NCBI GenBank assembly: GCA_964019055.1
Contig: OZ025207.1
Span: 24,399,617-24,463,616, forward strand
Length of the DNA: 64,000 nucleotides
Direction: 5' to 3'
Origin: Anthopleura xanthogrammica
Lineage: Eukaryota > Cnidaria > Anthozoa > Actiniaria > Actiniidae
Under the pieces are notes generated by a model. The model was not told the DNA's origin and searched no databases. It saw only the letters and a list, made by a program, of their open reading frames with translations. Of the stretch, positions 43,801 to 52,685 are shown in pieces (within the stretch, counting starts at the first letter, position 1; each line of letters opens with the position of its first letter). The position numbers and the translations under genes are program-made.

Positions 43801-46800
43801 CCATTTTCACAGTGTTTTCACCTGTTGCTATAAACATGGCTTCGCTCAAATACGATGATCTAGAAGAAATAAGTGCCAATAGTTATTTCTATATTAGGAT
43901 GAAACTCAACCAATCAATAACGTTAAAGATCAGGTTTGAAAACAAACTCAAACATATTTATTGAACGGCATTTTCTATTAAGAAAAAGGTATCAAAAAAA
44001 AAAACAATTAGCCGTTCGGAGGTTGAGGATGGGACTGGGGCCTAGTGCAAATATTAATCTAATTAAAAGTTGATTCTCATCACAAAAAAAAGATCATACT
44101 AATATTAGTACTATTACCGAGTTTGAGCATGTTTGAATGAATACTTACTGAGTTGCAAGCTTTTAGAAGTCGCAAAAGTAGATCACAGAAAACAGAAGCC
44201 AATAGACCGCATCGGCTTGGGGTAATGTTGTCCCATTTCAGACAACGTGTCATTCTCTTGAGAATAAGATTCTTTGTTTAAGTTGTATCCATATTCATGT
44301 ATCTTCTCATGCGCAACCGTTAAACAATGAAATGATACTGTACTCTGGGGAATGACACGTGGTCTGAAATAGGACAACATTAACCCAAGCCGATGAGGTC
44401 TATTCAAAGCACGAGAAGAATTTTTGAAGGAGATTTTCTAGGTGAAAATGAATGAAATTGAGAAAATGCATTTAAATTTTAAATTGGTCATTTTTTCAAA
44501 ATGGATATAATTAAAAATGGTAATTGAACTTCGTAACGTTCAATTGCACTCCAATCAGTTCAATAACCATTTTTTTGTTTTTATTAATATTCATAATGTA
44601 TTAGAAATTGTTATTGACATTTATATACACAAGAAATTACATTCGTTTCAGTGCAATACAAAATATTGTAGAAATTACATTGAATATCAAAATAACAGTG
44701 AAAGAAAATATACAACAACAACAAAAAATAATAATAATAATGTTAATTAAGGGTTAAGGGTCGGGCTAATGTGATTTATCGTATTGGTAATATATGATTC
44801 CATTTTTTGAAACTGGATAATATACTTTATTATTTTCTCTCGCAATGAAGATTTCAATTTGATAAGTCCTCCTTAATCTTGCTAGAAGGATTTTTTTCGA
44901 GAGAGGAATATTCTTTAATTTGCTTCTAGAATGGAGTGATTTGCAATTGTACAATTTTGTTCGTTTTATTATCTTAAAGGATTCCATAAAAAAGACTTCA
45001 TTTAAAGTTAATTATCCTTCAAAAATCTTTTCTTTTTTTTTTTATTAATTTACTAATAAGATTCCAGAACGGTTTAAACTCTTTCACAAAAAATGAAAAA
45101 ATGTTTTAAAGTTTCTGTTTCTTTTTGCAAAAAACGAAGAGTGGTGAGTCAACTTTACCAAATTTAAAGAGCAACTTAATAGTAAAAATAATTATATTTA
45201 TTAATTTATACTGGAATTCTCGTAGCTTGGTTTCTATTGTCGTTTTGAAGGGTAAAGAATCAATTTTATTCCATTCTAACTTTCTATCGTCTAGGAGATT
45301 TTACCAATTACCATGATTAATTAACTAATTTCTACCAATCTTGGGATGTTTTCCTTGGTTATCTGTAACTGCTTGTGTTTTTGAGGTACATTTTGCTCGC
45401 TTTATGAGTAAAAGCATGGTCCCGATGGTGCCATTGTTTAGGATCAATTCATCACTCTTGTTTTCAAAGTTTTTAAAACTTTTTAAAGTTTTAAAAAAGC
45501 CAAAATAGAACTGATAACAAATAAAAAAACTCGTAAATTTGAGGCAAAAATTTTGCTTGGCCCAACAAATAACCTAAGGTAATTTACCAATTTCCGACCT
45601 AACGAAAAGACTGAACGATGTATATTAAAAGGTAAATTTCGTATTCCTTAGCCATAAAAAAAAGATAATATGAAAAGATAAGCGTGTTTGTCATTATTTC
45701 TTTTTTGTTTAGGTATTCCCCTACCCGCGCACTGGGATCCTCAACCAAAAGACAGTAATGGCAAAGAGCTAGACCTACACATGGTCGTTCTAAACCCTTT
45801 TATGCATAAGAAAGAATACGATGAAGTCAACGGAGCCATACGAAAAAAAGTACCTAGGCCTGGAGTCAACATCATTAAGATTGAACGAGTTCAAAACCCT
45901 GGGCTTTACAGAACATACGCTGTGAAGAAACAGAAGATGGATGACCATCAAAATGGAAGTAACGAAATGAAGCTGTTCCATGGGACTGCTGCTGCCACAT
46001 GTCAACTGATCAACCATCAGGGGTTCAACAGGAGTTTTTGCCGGAATAACGGTGAGTTATTGCTTGTTAGGCTTACTTTAAATTTTAACTGAAATCTGCA
46101 TATTGTATTTCGTAATTCGAAAGGGGTTATTAATCCTGCACAGATAAATTGTGTGTCGCTTTAGGTGTCACATCACTCAAATTGATCTAAAATAACAGGA
46201 ATATGCCTATTGTTCCGTGAAATTTGTGCGAACAATAAAGTGAAACATGGCTCAACATTGTCATTTTGCGAAGCCAGACAAATGCTTACAGCACTTTTCA
46301 TAATTCTGCGACCTACCGACTCCAGGGTATGGCCTTTTGGCTTCCGCCAATAAACTACGATGAGCCGGGTTCATGCATTCCGATCGCGAGCGACTTATGG
46401 TGACTGACTACTTTAGCAAGGAATAATTACAAAATGTTCTTAGAAAGATATTTTACACAGAATTTAACGCTGATTCCAAAAATGAAAAGAAAAATGGGGT
46501 GTCCCGAGCTCGTTTTCGAGATAATGAATTTTGAATATGACCATCTTGACAAGTTTTCGAAAGAAAAATGGCGGAAATCAAGCTTTGCACACAAAAAATC
46601 ATGACTCAAAAATTAAAAAAGCTCTGGAGCAATTTTCTCAGGAAATCTTCTTTAAACATTATTTTCGAAGATTAAATGAAATTATTTGAAGAAAGATTTA
46701 AAAATAAGCTAAAAGTTCAGAATCTTGTTAACTCAATAAACCAAAAATCGTACTCAAACGACAGCAACAAAAACACATAGAACTCTTTTTTTTATAAGTT

Positions 46801-49800
46801 CTAATAATTACGTTTTTTTCAAACTTTCTCAAAAGATGGATTTTTACCTGTTGTTTTAGGAAATTCAAAGAAAAATATAGAGTCCTGGCAAAATTCGGGG
46901 TTTTTGCCCTGTTGAAGTTCACAACGTGTATGGTTCCTCAATAAAATCTTGAAGGTTGTTATGCGGTTTTGAGCGGATTTTGTGCACATCGTGGGCTGAA
47001 GTTGAACGTTCAAAAGTAGTCAGTCACCTTAAGAAATTCCCATGTGAAAATGGCTATCTAGTCACGGGAATTTCTTATCGCTCGATCGGAATGAACTCGG
47101 CTCGTCGTATTTTGATTGACGGAAGCCAAAACGCAAGACGCCTGGAGTCGCCGGTAGATCGCAGATTTATGAAAAGCGCTGTAATAACCCTTCTGTGCAA
47201 AGGAAATTGTATCTTGTCCGAAGAAGAGGACCCTGGCCATCTGTAATACAAAATTGATTAATTTCAATCCTAAAGTATACAACGCACATGCTTCTTACTT
47301 TTAGAGGACAGCCCGCTCCAGCTCCTTCTATTTTAAGTAATATTTTCCTTTTAAGATCATGATAAGCGTAATGGATTTTGTGAAAACTTATTATTTATTG
47401 CTTGTACATGTATGAAGAGGGGAATGGAGGATTCTTGTTGCAACATACATCACATTAACTGATCTCCCCCGTCCCATGAGCCATTATTTATTATCCCCCC
47501 TTGTTAGTGGTTGCTAATGAAAAACCCCCTTGATGACCTATGTATAGCTCATCTTCCATCAAGTTAGCTACTGCTCTCCCCAATCTCCCTCTCTCCCAAC
47601 CTTACAAAACCTTACAGAGGCGCCGCTACGCAGGCTAAGAACCATGTGATCCCCCTAAATCCTCCGACCACCCAAGATAATAATACTGACAAATAGCTTC
47701 TGAAACGTTCCGTATTTACCGAGAAAAAAAGGTGCTGTGATCATGATCTAAGCCGTGGTTAGTATTTTAGAGCTTGCATTGTATGAAGCATCTATGTTAT
47801 AATAGTCTAACCAGTCCCCCGTCTGTGCCAATAAAATCTCTCAGCGTGTTTAACTCTCTAGCCAACTAAAGGACAGGTGTTAGTGTGGTGCCTTTTGGGT
47901 ATCTCTGGCTGAGAGGTTCGCTCTTCGCAAAACTAGATATCAAAGTTTGTCTTCAAAACTCACGCTCGGCCAGATAAGCTACAGGTAGCCACTACCTTCT
48001 CTTAATCTTTCCGAGTAAATTTACTGGGTGACGTCACAACCCTCCCGCGTGATCGTCACACTCGGCACGTCACGCTTAACAGAACACTTCAAAAGAGGAT
48101 TTCTTTTTTGTTCTAAAATCGTTTGATTTAGAATTATTTGTACGAAAGGCAAATATTTAATTAAATATGCCGTTACTGCTTTTGATGAAGCTGTCGTTAA
48201 AATGACTTGGATTCATTTCAGTGTCAACACTGGCTGAAAAGCAAAAATCAAAACAATCGTCTGTGATTCACGTGAACCGGATTGTAGATTTCGATTCGAT
48301 CCAAACGGCAAACCAACTAGAAGAAATCAATCCCTTAAAATTAAGTTAAACAAGACGCCGGTGGCAACCTGCACTGGGTTACCTGGACCGGGTGGAAACA
48401 GCGGCAGGGGGGAGGGTCCTAGGGCGCCCTTGACCCGCCCTTTGTGGAAAAAGAGTGATCAATCATAAAATAAACTGACTGTAATTTGGTTTTTGATATT
48501 TTTGATGTATCGTACTGTCGAGGCCCTCGTTTTCTTTTTTCGTCGTCTTTCAAAAAAAAAGTTAAATCAAAAACTAAATCATCGAAAATACCCATTTTGG
48601 TGAAGTCCAACTTCCATATCCTTCTGATTCAAGTCCGAGTTTTATCATACGTAATTAAGTCGCAGACAGAAAGTCCTTCGTTTAGAACGGTAAGACGAGC
48701 AAATAATTGCTCAAAACTACCCTTAAAATTGTTTTACATTTTATAATTTTCTAAGTTCGTATATATTTGTAAATCAATCGACAGTTCGTAAATGTTTAAC
48801 GAGTGAGCCGTGAGTTGAATGACTTTATAAGAGATCAATCTGAGGGTCAAAATGCATGCGTTCGATTTAACAATATTTCTCATTACTCTTCAGTTCTTAA
48901 TATCAAAATGAAAGCCCCAATAAACTTCTTTGTAACTCATATTTATTTGTAGTATTCTTGTTGAGTCAAACCATTAAATAAAGCATCCGTGAATCGGGTC
49001 GGTAAAACTCAAATGAAGTCAGGACATCCCATCGGTTTGATTTAGCCTGGAGCGCGTAGAAATTCTTTAACACAAGAATTAAATATTGGCCATGGCTAGC
49101 TTTTTCCTTTTGTACTGATACTACAGATAATACAGCTTTAAATAGCTGAGTCAAAGCACGAGTAGTTAATCAAAGTAAGCCATTTGCCGTGAGCAATCAA
49201 AATTCTTCAGAATTCCTGGTTTGATTGGAATTATCCTTGTTTACGAATAAATTAAAAATTCTGACTCGGCTCACTCTTTAATTACAGCAGTCAACGAAAT
49301 GGAGCATACGTAGACATTAATTCATGTCACGTGGTGAGCTAGCTCCGCCCTCTCTTAATTAGTTGGCAGCGTAGTGACATTGATTGACAGTTGGCACATG
49401 CTAATTGATCGGACTATAGACAGGAACCCTGTATCAGATGCCCGCTAAGGCCTCTTGGGTAAGGTCCAGAAGACTCCTGGGTACTATTGCGCTATTTGTC
49501 CATTTTGTCGGGTAGGAATCAGAAAAAAAAACAAAGGCATTTTACGACTGGTTTACCACTGCTTTATATTTCACTGGTGAAAAAGCAATACGTCCAATCA
49601 GCGTCGCGCAATAGCACTTTTCACATGTGAAAAATATAACCAGTCAGAATCAAATATGAAATTTTCAGCCAATCAGAGAACGAGAAATAACACTTGATTA
49701 GCTTCCCAGGCGGCAGAGAAAAAAGTTGTATTGAAAGTTTTCAATCATGGCGAGCCACTTTGTGCCACTTTTGACGAGTTTAGAAAAAGCCCGAGATACA

Positions 49801-50959
49801 AAATAAGCTCAGCAAAAAGATTTTAAAAAGGCAGGAAAAGGAAATAAGCGCAACGCATCACGAAACCTGACGGATGATGAAGTTGACATCTTGTTCAGCA
49901 AAACTCTGTTGGGTTGTTCAAATCCTGAGGCCTTAATTAACACAATAATGCTTAACAACACCGTGTACTTTGGTTTAAGAGGTTGTCAGGAGCCCAGAGA
50001 TATGAAATTGGGGATGTAAAGCTTCAAACCAGTTCTGATGGTACTGAGTATCTTGAATACAAGCTCAACAAATTAGCTAGACTATCTCAGAATTTAAAAC
50101 TCTAATCGCGAAAAAATGATTATTAATTGTTTCAATTGTCTATTTTCATGTGAAAATCAGAGAAAACTGCCTCATAAACCTCGTAGTACTCTTTAAAACA
50201 GATGCTGTGTAGTTGTTTGTGAAGCAAAATTTTAATTCTACTTTGGTTTAAGAGGTTGTCAGGAGCCCAGAGATATGAAATGGGGGATGTAAAGCTTCAA
50301 ACCAGTTCTGATGGTACTGAGTATCTTGAATACAAGCTCAACAAATTAGCTAGACTGCCTCATAAACCTCGTAGTACTCTTTAAAACAGATGCTGTGTAG
50401 TTGTTTGTGAAGCAAGATTTTAATTCTACTTGAAAAGTGACGTGCTCCAACGACGATTGGTTCGCTATTGTCTGAGTGGTTACCATGAATTGATTTGTCT
50501 CAAGACACTGATGTAGAATGTCTCAGAAAACTACAGTAGCACCAGCCTAATGAAAAACATTCAGCATGGACTCTTAGTAGTAGTAGTAACCTTACTGTAC
50601 TGTGTATGGTTTTCTGTATACGTCTTTTTTCCTATGTTTAATTGCTTCCTTTATGTATTTTTTTTCCTATAGGTATCGTGTATGGAAAAGGGGTCTATTT
50701 TGCTCGAGATGCTTCGTATTCGGGAAGTTCAACTTATTCTCCGCCAGATCATGCAGGAAACCGCTACATGTACATGGCAAGTGTGCTGGTAGGGGAGTAC
50801 ACACAGGGACAAAGAAACATGATTACAACACCGGCGAAGAACCCGAACAATCCTACGATAACTTACGACACCGTAGTGGACAATGTATCCAACCCGTCTA
50901 TCTTCGTTGTATTCCATGACACACAAACCTATCCTGATTACCTCATCACCTTTAGATAA
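28658..50959 (+). CDS. PARP14: PARP10/14-like mono-ADP-ribosyltransferase gene, complete
   Basis: Coding exons 28658-28850, 30520-30762, 31291-31524, 31919-34125, 34955-35192, 42023-42313, 45713-46051 and 50673-50959 sum to 4032 nt, i.e. 1343 residues plus stop, with all phases agreeing. Order: three RRM-like domains (about 1-250), KH-like repeats (about 260-1030), WWE (about 1055-1130) and PARP catalytic domain (about 1150-1343). Catalytic triad positions: H1225 (LFHGTA), Y1257 (GVYFARDASY) and I1325 (NPSIFVVFHD). H-Y-I instead of H-Y-E predicts mono- rather than poly-ADP-ribosylation (family knowledge). No macrodomain exon was found, unlike vertebrate PARP14; PARP10 is the alternative nearest relative. 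The ATG has a good context (CAAAATGG). The DTX3L-like neighbour lies 11 kb upstream on the same strand. Confidence 0.88.
29739..29960. mobile_element. MITE in intron 1
   Basis: AATGAGGATTTATCAGGTCTTGCGTGACAT... at the left pairs with the right-hand ATGTCATGCAAGACCTGATAAACCCTCATT-type arm; the arms are about 48 bp. The rest of intron 28851-30519 shows nothing recognisable. Confidence 0.78.
30520..30762 (+). CDS. PARP14: PARP14-like gene: RRM-1 beta4 and RRM-2
   Basis: 243 nt, phase 1-1, acceptor CTTTAG and donor GTACGA. VAERVVQKENLVLDEAKLTT, then VHVSGISDRTTKDGLMTYME, VVSGEEVENVLFG and NAMVIFKDPPG. Same length and motifs as exon 7884-8126 of the upstream gene. Confidence 0.87.
31291..31524 (+). 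CDS. PARP14: PARP14-like gene: RRM-2 beta4 and RRM-3
   Basis: 234 nt, phase 1-1, acceptor CTGCAG and donor GTTAGT. DFEKLSKMCSKKTLDQKHLK, ICDSIEVTGLSPKTTKDAVL, NSRNGGGDVREL and AVVFFDDHLG. It pairs with exon 8841-9074 upstream. Confidence 0.87.
31919..34125 (+). CDS. PARP14: PARP14-like gene: large KH-repeat exon
   Basis: 2207 nt, acceptor TTTTTCAG ends at 31918, donor GTAAGT starts at 34126; phase 1 in, phase 0 out. It opens with the beta4 of RRM-3 (HLIDGAHLTINRYYTFLGE). A long alpha/beta array of KH-like repeats follows. Two consecutive modules of about 210 residues are homologous: module A about 32457-33080 (IEKSKITEKIE to VEQFFQN) and module B about 33085-33715 (FEKTKISKCTSLSE to VHSFFEEN). 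Both contain GFV(D/E)xL(K/Q)(T/A)R, (T/A)xVWQTLS, GS(E/Q)(R/A)GK and EKWK(E/N)LKLS blocks. KH-like arrays in PARP14 bind nucleic acid or build the rod-like N-terminus (family knowledge). Confidence 0.88.
34459..34763. mobile_element. Nested inverted-repeat elements
   Basis: GTTAGGTATTAGTGAGTAAG (34461) pairs with CTTACTCACTAATACCTAAC ending at 34593. A second pair (CACTAATACCTAAC at 34595 and 34749) surrounds an inner element of AAAGCCCCATTCACACC (34611) with GGTGTGAATTAATGGGG (34723). This suggests MITEs inserted side by side or within one another, in the intron 34126-34954. Confidence 0.6.
34955..35192 (+). CDS. PARP14: PARP14-like gene: last KH-like repeat
   Basis: 238 nt, phase 0 in, phase 1 out, acceptor GAAAAG and donor GTAAGT. 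IYAASNRDLNKAESNIHKLI, MEVTHDTKIQIDKRINRIVI and RGVAEDVSNATVG form a strand-helix-strand KH-like fold. The acceptor has a modest pyrimidine tract but the only phase-compatible position. Confidence 0.8.
35519..35810. mobile_element. MITE in intron 5
   Basis: CTACAGTAAAAATCGAAATG...TGATACACTACC on the left and GGTAGTGTATCAACAC...GATTTTTACTGTAG on the right; arms of about 35 bp. Confidence 0.75.
36960..39692. mobile_element. KIAA1958/Crypton-like tyrosine-recombinase element
   Basis: Inserted in family A between GGGATATTAGT and GATTAAAT (compare copy 1 at 7239-7256). It starts with a 160-bp imperfect palindrome (36963-37125, TCGCACGA...TCGTGTGA). Next to that is ATAGTTCACTCAACAAAATT (37134), whose near complement AATTTTGTTGAGTGTACTAT ends at 39690. 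It carries one recombinase gene on the minus strand. Ends are approximate. Confidence 0.65.
38394..39545 (-). pseudogene. DUF3504 tyrosine recombinase, three lesions
   Basis: The open part (39529-38792) holds the SAM-like N-terminal half (TQTWLNVWYTWALERN, MMASLDRHLRDQKYPFSIIK) and the catalytic Arg region (ILTQHFGLRGRQEHHSM). At about 38792 the frame breaks and an expected stretch is missing. In another frame LTNHSARKTVVKKLRAANVE (H-x-x-R) and IIQITGHASEQSLQD follow. The next codon, where the nucleophilic Tyr is expected, is TAA (38679-38681), and DEGNEEEQ plus a Gln/Ser-rich tail continue after it to 38394. A one-base shift also separates the ATGGCCGACAG start near 39543 from the open frame. 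DUF3504 proteins are Crypton-derived recombinases (family knowledge). Confidence 0.82.
39775..39902. repeat. Imperfect hairpin element
   Basis: AAAGTCCTCCAATTCGGACC...GGGTTTTC and GAAAACCC...GGACTT.GAATTGAAGGACTTT are complementary arms of about 35 bp around a CCTAGGCGTAGCCGAGG centre. Confidence 0.7.
39907..40235. mobile_element. Palindromic MITE with about 125-bp arms
   Basis: AGACCTTTTTGTTCTATCAC... (39907) and ...GTGATAGAGCAAAAAGGTCT (to 40235) are the ends. The arms also pair through CATCTTTAGAATTTGAA and AAGATGCTTGTA. Confidence 0.82.
40260..40354. repeat. Nearly perfect 46-bp-arm hairpin
   Basis: Arms 40260-40305 and 40309-40354 (CTGTTCTATTGTATTTCTAG... and complement) have one mismatch and a 3-base loop. 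The structure resembles an inverted duplication and could form a double-stranded RNA stem if transcribed. Confidence 0.92.
40745..41857. mobile_element. Non-autonomous DNA element, about 1.1 kb
   Basis: GAGAGGGTCTCAATGGGGT at the left and the near complement ACCCCATTGAGTCCCTCTAT at the right. Both ends are followed inward by GTTAACGGTTAAAA-type sequence. Internal sequence is AT-rich with no coding potential seen. Confidence 0.75.
42023..42313 (+). CDS. PARP14: PARP14-like gene: WWE domain exon
   Basis: 291 nt, phase 1-1, acceptor TTCCACAG and donor GTACGA. AVYDILNERSEEEHTRRYYE leads into the WWE domain: IQWYYDDGDTMEPYDDDANA, FNDKKTAVLISLQGDELTRY and KIDFNAMLETNLDTGETTRV. WWE domains of PARPs bind (iso-)ADP-ribose in several relatives (family knowledge). 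Confidence 0.9.
42348..42615. mobile_element. Family C repeat, truncated copy
   Basis: TTGGATGAAAATCGATGAAAATTGGAAAT, CAATAGTAGCCAAGCAAC and GGTTTTCATAATC blocks occur in the same order in the complete copy at 54904-55218. Here the right end is missing. It starts about 35 bp after the WWE exon. Confidence 0.75.
42616..43943. other. Intron sequence, little recognised
   Basis: No exon found. The block GGGCCGAGCTCATTCCGAT near 43748 resembles the arms of the element at 46284-47186, so the end of this stretch probably contains a fragment of that family. Confidence 0.5.
43944..44198. repeat. Family B repeat, uninterrupted copy
   Basis: GCCGTTCGGAGGTTGAGGA, GACTGGGGCCTAGTG and CTAATATTAGTACTAT match 36010-36323. 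The sequence continues directly into ATACTTACTGAGTTGCAAGC, which in the first copy is found only after 40504. It therefore shows the site before family A inserted. Confidence 0.8.
44199..44403. mobile_element. MITE with about 60-bp inverted repeats
   Basis: CAATAGACCGCATCGGCTTG...GACAACGTGTCATTC and the complementary GAATGACACGTGGTC...CAAGCCGATGAGGTCTATT. The core CCATTTCAGACCACATGACAT (61969) and TCACGTGGTCAGAAAT (62048) in the dehydratase gene belong to a related element. Confidence 0.8.
44404..45712. other. AT-rich intron sequence, nothing recognised
   Basis: Low-complexity A/T-rich DNA upstream of the PARP exon. Several short frames show no motif. Confidence 0.6.
45713..46051 (+). CDS. 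PARP14: PARP14-like gene: first half of PARP catalytic domain
   Basis: 339 nt, phase 1-1, acceptor TTGTTTAG and donor GTGAGT. PLPAHWDPQPKDSNGKELD, IIKIERVQNPGLYRTYAVKK and MKLFHGTAAATCQLINHQGF. LFHGT contains the NAD+-binding His of the PARP triad. Confidence 0.93.
46284..47186. mobile_element. MITE carrying a second MITE
   Basis: The outer arms 46284-46395 and 47076-47186 are complements (TTTTGGCTTCCG, GAGCCG, TTCCGATCG blocks). Between them an inner element with ends GGTGACTGACTACTTT (46399) and AAAGTAGTCAGTCACC (to 47029) is inserted. The inner element has another, partial, copy at 58402-58725. Confidence 0.75.
47187..49829. other. Intron sequence, no exon recognised
   Basis: The region lies inside intron 7 (46052-50672) of the PARP14-like gene. 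No inverted-repeat element or coding exon could be supported here. Short apparent frames have no motif. Confidence 0.5.
49830..50429 (+). pseudogene. Second DUF3504 recombinase remnant, tandemly duplicated
   Basis: RNLTDDEVDILFSKTLLG, MLNNTVYFGLRGCQEPRDMK and, after a 1-base shift, GDVKLQTSSDGTEYLEYKL match the central part of KIAA1958-like recombinases, including the catalytic Arg (GLRGCQE). A block of about 118 bp (from 49966) is repeated from 50239, a period of 273 bp, and the downstream block 50169-50238 is repeated at 50356-50425. Both copies share the frameshift, so the duplication came after inactivation. Confidence 0.75.
50673..50959 (+). CDS. PARP14: PARP14-like gene: second half of PARP catalytic domain, stop
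   Basis: 287 nt, acceptor CCTATAG ends at 50672, TAA at 50957-50959. GKGVYFARDASYSGSSTYS (triad Tyr), YMYMASVLVGEYTQGQRNM and NPSIFVVFHDTQTYPDYLIT (Ile at the Glu position). The ending ...YLITFR is that of PARP10/14/15 proteins. An overlapping frame from 50602 is a shadow. Confidence 0.94.
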
Positions 50960-51827
50960 AACTAATAAGTCAATTTTAATACAAGTCTTTTAATGCATCA
51001 TCTGACTTGTATAGCTAACTGACTCGGTGGCATTGACTGAGTTTTATAACTATAGATGACTAAATAGCTAACTGACTCGTTATCGCTAACTTGATAGCAC
51101 CAACTGTTCTTAAACGCAGTTTTTGGTTTTTAGGCCCGTCCACATGCACTAGCCCCGGGAATGGCCTTTTATGTCTAAATTAGCTTTTTTGGATCGATCA
51201 CTACCTTGTTGTGGTTAGAGGGCTTGTGTTTCTTGAGGATCCCCTGAGCTATGCCGGCAGGAGTATAGTCTCCTGGTAGGGCCACCCAAGCCGGACAAGT
51301 CAGAGGGGTAGAGACAAGACTAAACGTGATCCATTGGCACTCCATATTGGGGACTGGCGCAGGGTTGCGTTAACAACCCTGTCCAGTAAAAACAAATAAC
51401 CTACAGAAACTAGATAGCACTTATATGTACTTCCTGGTGCGGAGAGCCGTATCTAAGTAACCTAGCTTTTTAGAAATTAAGAAATTTGGAAAAAAAGTAT
51501 ATAGAAAAAAAAATCTAAAACATCTACATTAAGCTTATATACAAAAAAATAAGAATAATTATATAATTAGTTATGATCTTAACAGCCTTGCGGCCCTCGG
51601 TTAAAAAAGAGTTCAAATGTCTTTGAGTTCCTGATTTAGGTATAGCTATTTGATGATCTTAAATTGTAAGTGCGATTTACATTTGGTTTAATAAATACTT
51701 GGTTTGGATGATTCTGATTCACTAATTATTCTTTCAATTTCACGTTTAGTATCTCGACGTTTTTCTAGCGTTGGTAAAGATATTCTTCCTATACCAATTA
51801 TATCAAGACTTGTGTTTAGTATTATTA
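50960..51827. other. Intergenic; probable retroelement fragment at about 51190-51400
   Basis: 51190-51400 is unusually GC-rich for the area (CTATGCCGGCAGGAGTATAG, GGGCCACCCAAGCCGGACAA) and looks like an untranslated part of an interspersed element, perhaps a LINE 5' region. That is judged from composition only. No gene was recognised. Confidence 0.4.
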
Positions 51828-52685
51828 ACGAGGCTAAGCCTGAGTAAATGAGTCTTTGGTCTTAGTGGGGGGGGGGGGGGGGGGAATGCATCAAAAACCT
51901 GCGTTTCAAAATAGTAAATAGGGACCTTAAGCACCAGGACGGGAGGGCGAGGACGGCGTCAAGTCCGAGCAAGGACTAGGTCAAGAACGCCGTCGGTCCT
52001 CTCGTGACGTAACATTAGAGACCTTTTAAGGATCTTAAAAGATCCACGACAGGAGCGGACAGTGATGGTGGACGATGATGCCAGCACGTTTTCAAAGCGG
52101 TTTTTCGAGTGCGCGCCGTCGTCCTTGCCGTTGCCGTCCTCTCCAGAACGTCACTTGTTGCTTTTTTACGTTCTAGCGAGGACTGCAGCAGCAAGGACGA
52201 CGGCGCGCGCACGAAAAACCGTCTTCAAAACGTGCTCTGGCTTCACATTAGTATTTTGATTTGGTGAACTTTTGCTTGTTTTCCCGTCCTGGTGCTTAAC
52301 TGTTACGTTGTGTGAAAACCGACGGCGATCTCGACCTAGTCCTTTCTCGAACTTTACGTCGCCGTCCTCGTCCTCCCGTCCTGGTGCTCAGTTAAGGTCC
52401 CTAATAGTGGTTTAGAAGTTAGCTATTCAACAACATCATTAAATGTCCATGGGATTAGTACATATTATTTATTTTGCGCATTATTTACCATACAGTTGAC
52501 TGTTGCTAATGATTTGTTAAAGTCAACTGTAATGTAAAGAGTGTGCAAGTTGAACAATACTAATATTTTGAAATCCCACGGACTTTTATGATGTCTGTGA
52601 ATAGCTGACTTATAAACGAGGCTAAGCCTGAGCAAATGAGTCTGTAGTCTACAAAAACAGTGGTTTGCATCGAATACGAAACTGG
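51828..52685. mobile_element. Family D MITE, copy 2, disrupted
   Basis: 52415-52685 matches most of 11760-12050 (TAGCTATTCAAC, GTTGACTGTTGCTAATG, CGAGGCTAAGCCTGAGC, TTGCATCGAATACGAAACTGG). A fragment of the right end (ACGAGGCTAAGCCTGAGTAAATGAGTC) lies at 51830-51860 before a poly-G run. The left arm is broken by the element at 51919-52403. Confidence 0.7.
51919..52403. mobile_element. GC-rich MITE nested in family D region
   Basis: Ends TAGGGACCTTAAGCACCAGG and the complement CCTGGTGCTCAGTTAAGGTCCCTA, with CGTCCTCG-rich inverted interior (ACGACGGCGCGCGC and GCGCGCCGTCGT). 485 bp and non-coding; the apparent frames are complementary artefacts. Confidence 0.82.

Noticed and set aside
49747..49830. 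ATGGCGAGCC start as beginning of a recombinase gene
   Set aside because: An in-frame stop follows and similarity to the family begins only at about 49830.
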